A stretch of 64,000 bases of DNA from Haloplanus ruber. GTDB lineage: Archaea > Halobacteriota > Halobacteria > Halobacteriales > Haloferacaceae. Shown piece after piece: positions 41,937 through 48,564 of this stretch (its first letter is position 1; each line of letters opens with the position of its first letter). The notes under the pieces are model-generated. The model had not been told where the DNA came from. It worked only from the letters and a program-made list of their open reading frames with translations, and did no database searches. Where the stretch lies: positions 868,001 through 932,000 of the forward strand of contig NZ_JANHDK010000001.1 in assembly GCF_024494725.1 (NCBI RefSeq), written 5' to 3'. A program made the position numbers and the translations under genes.

Positions 41937-42755
41937 TCAGGCCCGCTGGTACACCCGTCGTCGTTTGTCCACCGTTTCGACCTGCGGTCGGCTCTCGCGC
42001 GGCAACGTCTCGGTCATCCCGATGACGAGATAGCCGCCGTCGCGAAGTGACGAGAGCACGGTGTCCACGACCGCACGTTTGGATTCCGCGTTGATATAAA
42101 TGAGGAGGTTCCGACAGAGCACGAGGTCGACGTTTCGCTTCGGTTCGTCGGCGATCAGGTCGTGTTGTTCGAAGGTGACGAGGTCTTTCACCTCGTCACG
42201 GACGGCGAACTGGTCGCCGTCACGCTCGACGTAGGCCGCCGCGTCGTCGAGCGGTTCGAGTTCCTCGGCCACGTCGCGGGTCTTGGTGGTGTGGTAGACC
42301 CCTTCCCGGGCCCGTTCCAGTACGTCGGCGTTGATATCGGTCCCCAGGATGTTCAGGCTGCGGGTCGACACCTCGTCGTCGTCGAGAGCGAGCATCGCGA
42401 CCGAGTAGGGTTCGCGGCCGTCCGAACAGGGTGCGCTCCAGACGGTCGTCCGACCCCGACCGCTCGTCACCTCGCGGAGTACCTCCCGAATCGGCTCCCA
42501 GGCCTCCGGATTGCGGTAGAAGCTGGTCACGTTGATGCTCAGCGAGTCGAGGAGCGCCGTCGGCTCCTCGGGGTCGGACCGCACGAGGTCGAGGTAAGCG
42601 TCGTAGGAGTCGGCGTCCCGGCGGCGCATGCGCGCCGAGATCCGTCGGTCCAGATACGACTCGTTGTAGTAGGAGGACTCGAAATCCAGCTGTCGCTCTA
42701 GGTGAGCGAGGAGGCGCTCGAAGGCATCGTCGCCGTCGGCTGAGTTCGAACTCAT
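41937..42755 (-). CDS. cheR: Chemoreceptor methyltransferase CheR
   Basis: 272 aa. The N-terminal helical domain contains YYNESYLDRRISARMRRRDA. The SAM-binding core has VWSAPCSDGREPYSVAMLAL (GREPYS where most CheR have GEEPYS), then LNILGTDINADVLERAREGVY and VDLVLCRNLLIYINAESK. It methylates receptor glutamates with SAM. It lies between cheA and the HEAT-repeat gene, in one operon. Confidence 0.95.
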   Translation of the reverse strand: MSSNSADGDDAFERLLAHLERQLDFESSYYNESYLDRRISARMRRRDADSYDAYLDLVRSDPEEPTALLDSLSINVTSFYRNPEAWEPIREVLREVTSGRGRTTVWSAPCSDGREPYSVAMLALDDDEVSTRSLNILGTDINADVLERAREGVYHTTKTRDVAEELEPLDDAAAYVERDGDQFAVRDEVKDLVTFEQHDLIADEPKRNVDLVLCRNLLIYINAESKRAVVDTVLSSLRDGGYLVIGMTETLPRESRPQVETVDKRRRVYQRA

Positions 42756-42759
42756 CGGC

Positions 42760-44742
42760 TTACAGCGTCACCACGTCGAGGATTGGGACGATGTTGCCGT
42801 CGCCGAGGACCGCCGTCCCACTGAGTCCCGGAATCCCGCTGAGGACCCCTTCGAGCGGTTTGACGACCACCTCCTCCTGTTTGTTCACGGCGTCACAGCG
42901 GAGCGCAGCCCGCCGCTCCGACTTCCGGATGCGGAGCAACATCCCGTCGCCGTTTTTCGTCTGGCCGGGCACGTCGAGTTCGTTTGCAAGGTCGACGACC
43001 GGGTAGATATCGCTGTCGTGTTCGATCATCGGTTCCTCGTTGATCGTCTTGACCGTCGGCACCCGGCTCACCTCGTCGATGTTCTTGATCGGGATGCCGT
43101 ACTCCTCGTCACCCACCTCCACGAACAGCACCTTGACGATTGCGACGGTCACCGGAAGCCGGAGGGTGACGGTCGTCCCCTCGCCGTGCTCGCTTTCGAC
43201 GTTGACCGAGCCGTCGAGTTGTTTGACCGTACTGTGGACGACGTCCATGCCGACACCCCGGCCGCTCACGTCGGTCACCTCGTCGGCGGTAGAGAACCCG
43301 GGGTGGAAAACCAGGTCGTACACCTCCGAGTCCTCCATCGAGTCGAGTTCCGCCTCCGAACGGACGTCCTTCTCGAGGGCCTTGCGCCGGAGTTCGTCCA
43401 CGTCCAGTCCACGGCCGTCGTCCTCGACGGTGATGGTGACGTGGTCGCGCTCGCGGCTCGCCCGGAGTTCGATGGAGCCTTCACGCTCCTTGCCCGCCTG
43501 CTCGCGCTCCGTGGGCGGTTCGATGCCGTGGTCGACGGCGTTCCGGAGGATATGCATCAGCGGATCGCTGATCTCCGTGAGAATCGTCCGGTCGAGTTCG
43601 ATATCCTGACCCTCCATCTGGAAGTCGATCTCCTTCTCCTGTTCGCGGGCCAGGTCCCGGACCAGGCGCGGGAACTTGCTGATCACCTTCCGCATCGGGA
43701 TCAGCCGCATGTCCATCACCGTGTTCTGGAGGTTGCCGGTGATCTTGTCGAGTTCGCCGAGCGTGTCCGTCGCACTCCCCACGTCGCCGTCATCGACGGC
43801 ACGGCGAAGCTTGATCCGGCTGGTGACGAGCTGTTCGACCAGTCCGTGGAGGTCGTCGAGTTGGTCCACGTCGACACGGACGGAGCTGATCTCACGGGAC
43901 GAGCCGTTGGAACTCGCCGTTGTCCCCCCACCGGTGTCGTCCCCGCCTGTTGCGGTGGGTCCGTCGTCGTCACCCGACGGCTCGTCGTCCGTCCCCGCGT
44001 CCATATCCGCGTCATCGTCCGCGTCGTCCTCGTCCGTGCCGGCCTGCGTGATCTCCGCGTCCTCGATGGGCGAGACGCTATCGAGCGCCTCGCGCAGTTC
44101 GTCGGCCGTCGTTGAGGCGACGACGACGTCGAATCCGTCCTCGTACTCGCCGTCCTCGATGGCGTCGGCGTCGGGTGTCGTCGAGACCAGATCGAACTCC
44201 TCGCGGATGTCCTCGAGGACGAGCATACCGTCGACGCCTCGCATCTCCGACTCCCCGATGTCGACGTGCACGTCGAAGGTGTCGACCTGTCCGGTGTCGT
44301 CCGCGTCGTCCGCGTCCGCCGCGTCGTCGGCGGCGTCGGCGTCGCCGTCGTCGCTCCCGGCCGCGCCTTCCTCGATGACAGTCCGAATGTCGCCCTCCAG
44401 ATCGGCCGTCTCGACGTCGACGGTGCCGTCCTCGTCGATAGACTCGACGGCGAGTTCGAGGCGGTCGACACCGGCGAACACGAGGTCCATCACCTCGGGA
44501 GTCACCGGCATCTCGCCCCCGCGGAGTTCGTCGAGGAGGTCCTCGATGGCGTGCGCTAGGTCGCTGGCGTCGTCGTAGCCCATCGCCCCGAAGTTCCCTT
44601 TCAGAGTGTGAGCCGTCCGGAAGATGTCGTCCATCGCGTCGCGGTCGTCCGGATCGGACTCCAGTGCCAGCAGCGAGTTGTTCAGGTCGGTCAACTGCTC
44701 TTCGCTCTCGTGGACGAACGCTTGGACGTACTCTTCTGTCAT
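42760..44742 (-). CDS. cheA: Chemotaxis histidine kinase CheA
   Basis: 660 aa. P1: phospho-acceptor His45 in FRTAHTLKGNFGAMGY. P2-like region (about 155-235), then an acidic linker. P3 dimerisation domain with SRIKLRRAVDDGDVGSATDT. P4 kinase: HILRNAVDHGIEPP (N box), ITVEDDGRGLDVDELRRKAL (G1) and DVSGRGVGMDVVHSTVKQLD (G2). P5 CheW-like end with VLFVEVGDEEYGIPIKNIDE. It phosphorylates CheY and CheB. It overlaps cheB by 4 bp. Confidence 0.97.
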   Translation of the reverse strand: MTEEYVQAFVHESEEQLTDLNNSLLALESDPDDRDAMDDIFRTAHTLKGNFGAMGYDDASDLAHAIEDLLDELRGGEMPVTPEVMDLVFAGVDRLELAVESIDEDGTVDVETADLEGDIRTVIEEGAAGSDDGDADAADDAADADDADDTGQVDTFDVHVDIGESEMRGVDGMLVLEDIREEFDLVSTTPDADAIEDGEYEDGFDVVVASTTADELREALDSVSPIEDAEITQAGTDEDDADDDADMDAGTDDEPSGDDDGPTATGGDDTGGGTTASSNGSSREISSVRVDVDQLDDLHGLVEQLVTSRIKLRRAVDDGDVGSATDTLGELDKITGNLQNTVMDMRLIPMRKVISKFPRLVRDLAREQEKEIDFQMEGQDIELDRTILTEISDPLMHILRNAVDHGIEPPTEREQAGKEREGSIELRASRERDHVTITVEDDGRGLDVDELRRKALEKDVRSEAELDSMEDSEVYDLVFHPGFSTADEVTDVSGRGVGMDVVHSTVKQLDGSVNVESEHGEGTTVTLRLPVTVAIVKVLFVEVGDEEYGIPIKNIDEVSRVPTVKTINEEPMIEHDSDIYPVVDLANELDVPGQTKNGDGMLLRIRKSERRAALRCDAVNKQEEVVVKPLEGVLSGIPGLSGTAVLGDGNIVPILDVVTL

Positions 44743-45824
44743 GGATTAACCTCCAGTTTGACGGCGTCTAGAATGCCGCCAGGAATCTCCTCGGCGGCCA
44801 GCACGTTGTCGACACAGCCCTGCTCGATGGCTCGCTTTGGCATCCCGAACACCGCCGAGGACGCCTCGTCCTGGGCGATGATGCGGCCGCCGGCGTCGTG
44901 CATGGCCTGCACGCCGTCGGCGCCGTCGGCGCCCATGCCCGTGAGGACGACGCCGACCAGCGATCCGTCGACGGCCTCGGCCGCGGATCGCATCGTCACG
45001 TCGGCGGCCGGCCGGACACCGTGTTCCGGCGGCTCCTCGGTCAGCCGGGTCCGGAGTCGGCCGCCGCCGGCCCCCGCGACGACGAGGTGTTTGCCACCGG
45101 GCGCGACGAGTACCTCGCCGCCCCCGATGCGGTCCCCACCGCTCGCCTCGGAGACGTCGTACTCGCTCGCGGCGTCGAGTCGGTCGGCAAACCGCGAGGT
45201 GAACGCGTCGGGCATGTGTTGGACGACCAATACCCGCAGGTTGGCCTCCCGGGGCAGCGATCCGATCACGCCCTCGACGACGGTCGGTCCGCCGGTCGAG
45301 GACGCGATGACCACGGTTCCACCCTCCCCGAAGTCACGCTCGCCGGTCGCGAGGCCGCCACGGTTGCTCGATCCGCCAGTCGCTCCCGTTGCGGTCGCCG
45401 ACCCGGAGTGTCCGCCGACGTCGGCCTCGGCGACGGCTTTCACCTTGCGGACCAACTGCTCTTCTTTGCCCGACATCTGGGTGCTCACCTCGCCACCCGG
45501 CTTGGTGAAGAAGTCGACCGCACCCTTCTCCAACGCCTCGAACGTCACGTCGGCGCCGTCGGCCGTGTGCGCGCTCAGCATGAGGATCGGCGTCGGTCGC
45601 TCGGCCATGATGCGCTCGACGGCCTCCAGTCCGTCGACCTCGGGCATCTGGAGATCCATCGTCACCACGTCGGGTTCGTGGTCACGCACCGCTGTCACGG
45701 CCTCGGCACCGTTGGCGGCGGTACCGACGACGGTCACCCCGCCGTCCTCGAGCATGTCGGACAGCAGGGTGCGCATGAAGTGGGAGTCGTCGACGACGAC
45801 CGCCCGCGGGGAGGCCCCGCTCAT
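44739..45824 (-). CDS. cheB: Receptor methylesterase CheB
   Basis: 361 aa from ATG 45824, the first gene of cheB-cheA-cheR-HEAT-cheF2. N-terminal receiver: AVVVDDSHFMRTLLSDMLED, with phospho-Asp in VVTMDLQMPEVDG (about residue 58). C-terminal esterase: the catalytic Ser in VVIASSTGGPTVVEG (about 187), His in VLVVQHMPDAFTSR (about 212), and Asp in VLTGMGADGADGVQ (about 307). It removes methyl groups from receptors and is activated by CheA. The start overlaps a leader mini-ORF as ATGA. Confidence 0.96.
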   Translation of the reverse strand: MSGASPRAVVVDDSHFMRTLLSDMLEDGGVTVVGTAANGAEAVTAVRDHEPDVVTMDLQMPEVDGLEAVERIMAERPTPILMLSAHTADGADVTFEALEKGAVDFFTKPGGEVSTQMSGKEEQLVRKVKAVAEADVGGHSGSATATGATGGSSNRGGLATGERDFGEGGTVVIASSTGGPTVVEGVIGSLPREANLRVLVVQHMPDAFTSRFADRLDAASEYDVSEASGGDRIGGGEVLVAPGGKHLVVAGAGGGRLRTRLTEEPPEHGVRPAADVTMRSAAEAVDGSLVGVVLTGMGADGADGVQAMHDAGGRIIAQDEASSAVFGMPKRAIEQGCVDNVLAAEEIPGGILDAVKLEVNP

Positions 45825-45910
45825 CGTCGTCCGGCCCCTCCGTCGAACCGTCCGTTCGCCGAGACCGGCGACCACGATTCGGCGTGTCTCGGGGGGAGTT
45901 GTCCGGTCAT
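45821..45910 (-). other. Leader mini-ORF coupled to cheB (29 aa)
   Basis: Minus-strand ATG 45910, about 5 nt after the predicted transcription start, opens MTGQLPPRHAESWSPV and ends FDGGAGRR. Its TGA (45823-45821) overlaps the cheB ATG as ATGA. GGAGG for cheB lies inside its last codons. The layout parallels both cheW leaders. Confidence 0.45.
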
Positions 45911-45938
45911 TCGTTGCCCAACGTTTCTACAGCGGCGG

Positions 45939-45992
45939 AATAAATACACCGGCACGGTTATCACGTAGGATAATCCGACCAGTACGTTTAAC
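45939..45992. promoter_or_regulatory. Shared divergent dyad between cheB and cheW2
   Basis: One site, TTATCACGTAGGATAA (45958-45973), serves both strands. Rightward, 13 bases separate TATCACGTAGGATAA from TTTAAC (45987). Leftward, 13 bases separate TATCCTACGTGATAA from TTTATT (45944-45939). The core has one mismatch (TCA-N4-GGA). CCAGTA lies in the rightward spacer. Confidence 0.65.
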
Positions 45993-46016
45993 CCGAGAAT
46001 TGCCAATCTAGCGTAC

Positions 46017-46076
46017 ATGGAGAGACGTGACGGAACCGGGACCGTCGGCCGTGAACGGCCGGAGGCGAACCCATGA
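46017..46076 (+). other. Leader mini-ORF coupled to cheW2 (19 aa)
   Basis: ATG 46017 falls at the predicted transcription start (about 46016) and encodes MERRDGTGTVGRERPEANP. It ends at TGA 46074-46076, overlapping the cheW2 ATG as ATGA. GGAGG at 46060-46064 is the internal Shine-Dalgarno. It has the same 60-nt length as the cheW1 leader but an unrelated peptide. Confidence 0.45.
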
Positions 46077-46507
46077 GTGAAACGGCTGCGCGTTCGCGAA
46101 CGGTACAGCTCCTGGAGTTCGAACTAGGAACCGAGACCTACTGCGTCGATATCGCCCACGTCGCCGAAATCGTGGACGTAAACGACCTGACAGTCCTCCC
46201 GAACTCGGCGAGCCACGTCGAGGGAGTGATGGACCTCCGGGGGAACACGACGACCATCGTCGATCCGAAAGTCGTGTTCGGCATCGACGACGACGGAGCA
46301 CGCAAGCGGATCATCGTCTTCGATCCCGAGCGGACGGCCGACGGGAAGTCGGTCGGCTGGATTGTCGACGAGGTGGACCAAGTCGTCGAGGTCGACCGGG
46401 ACGACATCGAGTCCTCGCCTGCCGACGAAGACGAGGCGGTCAAGGGTGTCATCAAGCGCGACGGTGACTTCGTCATCTGGGTTCGCCCGACCGTCGTCGA
46501 TGCGTGA
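46073..46507 (+). CDS. cheW: Chemotaxis adaptor CheW (short form)
   Basis: 144 aa canonical CheW: VQLLEFELGTETYCVDIAHV, then LTVLPNSASHVEGVMDLRGN and a terminal GVIKRDGDFVIWVRPT. No N-terminal extension, unlike the first CheW at 24335. It shares its regulatory site with the divergent cheBA operon, so adaptor and kinase can be co-regulated. Start ATG 46073 has GGAGG 8 nt upstream. Confidence 0.95.
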   Translation: MSETAARSRTVQLLEFELGTETYCVDIAHVAEIVDVNDLTVLPNSASHVEGVMDLRGNTTTIVDPKVVFGIDDDGARKRIIVFDPERTADGKSVGWIVDEVDQVVEVDRDDIESSPADEDEAVKGVIKRDGDFVIWVRPTVVDA

Positions 46508-46542
46508 CATCGCCTCGAGGCGTTCGAGAGCCACGGGTCTGG

Positions 46543-46578
46543 TATCAACCGAGATAATTCGGCCAGTAGCTACTTGTA
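46543..46578 (+). promoter_or_regulatory. Variant motility dyad before the HalX regulator
   Basis: TATCAACCGAGATAA (46543-46557), core TCA-N4-AGA (one mismatch), then 13 bases and TACTTGTA (46571-46578). CCAGTA lies in the spacer as at cheW2 and HalOD1. The TATA is weak, so this is the least certain of the promoters. Confidence 0.5.
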
Positions 46579-46595
46579 TGCCGAGTCGGACCGAT

Positions 46596-46769
46596 ATGAC
46601 GAGGAACCACAGGCGCGGGCCGGCGTGGGATGTCCTACGTTCGGTCGTTGACGTCGTGTACACGACCTGTGGCAGTGATGGACGGCCGACGTCGCAGAGA
46701 TGGAGTGGGCCTCGTGGCGCCACCTCCGGTCGGCCGTGTGCCCCCCGACATCAAGGTGTACGAACATGA
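46596..46769 (+). other. Leader ORF coupled to the HalX regulator (57 aa)
   Basis: ATG 46596 (an in-frame ATG 46578 is possible) lies near the predicted transcription start. It encodes MTRNHRRGPAWDVLRS and continues to TGA 46767-46769, which overlaps the regulator ATG as ATGA. Composition is Arg/Gly-rich and unlike a haloarchaeal protein, so it is likely a leader rather than a product. Confidence 0.3.
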
Positions 46770-47365
46770 CAGCCGAACTTTCGGACGCGACGGTACTCAT
46801 CGTAGACGACGAGCAGTCTCTGGCAGACCTGTACGCCTACTGGATCGACGAGTTCGCCGAGGCACAGACGGCGTACGACGGCGACGAGGCCCTAGAGAAA
46901 CTCGATGACGGCGTCGACGTGATGTTGCTCGACCGGCGGATGCCCGGCCGCTCGGGCGATGCGGTCGTCGATGCGGTAACCGAACGGGAATACGACGTTC
47001 GGATCGTCATGGTGACCGCGGTCGACCCGGGATTCGAAATCGTCGACATGGCGATTGACGACTACCTCGTGAAACCGGTCGACCAGCCGGAACTCATGGA
47101 GACAGTCGAGCGGATGGTCGTCCGAAACTCCTACGACGACCAACTCCAGCGCAAGTTCCAGCTCGTCGAGAAGAAGGTGACACTCGAAGCGGCGAAGACG
47201 CCGCACGAACTCGACGAGAGTGAGGAGTACCAAAAGCTGGTCCAGCAACTCGACGCCATCGAACGCGAACTCGACTCCGCCGTCGAGGAGTTCGACGACA
47301 CCGACTTCACCGTCGCGTTCAGGGAACTTCCGAACGGCGGCCCGATGGATTCGAGCGAAGGTTAG
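46766..47365 (+). CDS. Response regulator with HalX domain
   Basis: 199 aa from ATG 46766. The receiver domain has the acidic pair in VLIVDDEQSLADLYAYW, phospho-Asp56 in MLLDRRMPGRSGD and Lys in DYLVKPVDQPEL. The C-terminal HalX region (about 120-185) is helical: FQLVEKKVTLEAAKTPHELD, then YQKLVQQLDAIERELDSAVE. HalX regulators are haloarchaeal signalling proteins of unclear output. Its position after cheW2 and the dyad-like promoter suggest a taxis role. The stop overlaps a convergent UspA gene. Confidence 0.88.
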   Translation: MTAELSDATVLIVDDEQSLADLYAYWIDEFAEAQTAYDGDEALEKLDDGVDVMLLDRRMPGRSGDAVVDAVTEREYDVRIVMVTAVDPGFEIVDMAIDDYLVKPVDQPELMETVERMVVRNSYDDQLQRKFQLVEKKVTLEAAKTPHELDESEEYQKLVQQLDAIERELDSAVEEFDDTDFTVAFRELPNGGPMDSSEG

Positions 47366-47790
47366 CGAACGACCGTCACCGGCACTGGTGACCGACGGAC
47401 CACCGACTCCGCGACGCTTCCGAGCAGCACCCGCGTGACGCCCTCACGACCGTGACTGCCGATGACGATGCCGTCGGGGTCGTTGTTCTCCGCCCACTCG
47501 ACGATGGCCCGCGAGGGCACGCCGATGACCGTTTCTGTCGTCAGTTCGATGCCCTGCTCGGCCGCCGTCTCGCGTGCCGTCTCGAGAACCGCCTCCGTTC
47601 GCTCCTCGGCATTCTGTTGCAGGTGATCGAACGTGCTCGGGGCTGCCTCCATCGATCCGTACCCCACGTCCGTGGGGTCGACGACCGAGAGAGCGGTGAT
47701 ATCGGCGTCGGGATACTCTTTCAGTGTGAACTCTAGGGCGGCGTCCGCAGGGTCGGACCCGTCGACGGGGACGAGCAGTCGCTTCGTCAT
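47362..47790 (-). CDS. Universal stress protein UspA
   Basis: 142 aa from ATG 47790 (MTKRLLVPVDGSDPADAALE). Single Usp domain with the ATP-binding loop IVIGSHGREGVTRVLLGSVAESVV at the end. Probably a dimeric cytoplasmic stress protein. It converges on the HalX regulator with a 4-bp overlap. Confidence 0.92.
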   Translation of the reverse strand: MTKRLLVPVDGSDPADAALEFTLKEYPDADITALSVVDPTDVGYGSMEAAPSTFDHLQQNAEERTEAVLETARETAAEQGIELTTETVIGVPSRAIVEWAENNDPDGIVIGSHGREGVTRVLLGSVAESVVRRSPVPVTVVR

Positions 47791-47913
47791 GGACGGGAGT
47801 CGGTGCGACGACACCGTAAGCGTGGGGGTCCGCTCCCGGCGGTCGGGAACGTCCGGGACGACCCGCCGAACGGGATAGTCAGGTTTTCGTAGGATGGCTC
47901 GCTAGCCTCAGGT

Positions 47914-48546
47914 ATGGGTAGCCAACGTTCCGCCTCGCGACGCGGATTTCTGACCGTCGTCGCAGGCGCCGCGGCGACGGCGGCCGCCGCCGGCACCGCG
48001 ACGGCACAGGCGTCGTTCGACGGGTGGATGAGCGACGTGGGCAACTACAGCGAGGTCACGGATGCGACCGGCCAAGACGAGGTGACGATCACGGTCGGCG
48101 CCGAGGGCAACGGAGGCGCTTTCGCCTTCGGGCCGCCCGCCGTTCAAATCGACCCCGGGACGACCGTCGTCTGGGAGTGGAACGGCGAGGGCGGCCAGCA
48201 CAACGTCGTCGCCGAGGAGGGCGGCGACTTCGAGAGCGACCTCACCGCCGAGGCCGGGACCACCTTCGAGCAGACCCTCGACTCCGAGGGCGTCGTCAAG
48301 TACTTCTGTCAGCCCCACCGGGCGCTCGGTATGAAAGGCGTCGTCGTCGTCGGCTCGATGCCCGACTCCGGCGGCGGCGGTGGCGGCGAAGGCGGTGGCG
48401 GTGGCGGTGCCACCGGCCCCGCCGTCCCCGACAGCGCGAAGGCACTGGTCGTGGCGCTGACGAGTGGGCTGGTCTCCGTGCTCGCTCTCGCGTACTTCTT
48501 CATCCGGTACGGCGGTGACTACGGCGAGGAGTTCGAGGCGGCCTGA
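47914..48546 (+). CDS. Halocyanin-type blue copper protein, membrane-anchored
   Basis: 210 aa. Twin-arginine signal SASRRGFLTVVAGAAATA at the N-terminus, so it is exported folded. Plastocyanin-like domain (about 60-140) with type 1 copper ligands: His in GEGGQHNVVAEEGG, and Cys, His and Met in YFCQPHRALGMKG. A Gly-rich spacer leads to a C-terminal helix (ALVVALTSGLVSVLALAYFF) and short cytoplasmic tail. It carries electrons at the outer face of the membrane. Confidence 0.92.
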   Translation: MGSQRSASRRGFLTVVAGAAATAAAAGTATAQASFDGWMSDVGNYSEVTDATGQDEVTITVGAEGNGGAFAFGPPAVQIDPGTTVVWEWNGEGGQHNVVAEEGGDFESDLTAEAGTTFEQTLDSEGVVKYFCQPHRALGMKGVVVVGSMPDSGGGGGGEGGGGGGATGPAVPDSAKALVVALTSGLVSVLALAYFFIRYGGDYGEEFEAA

Positions 48547-48564
48547 CGACCACGGCACTCTCCT

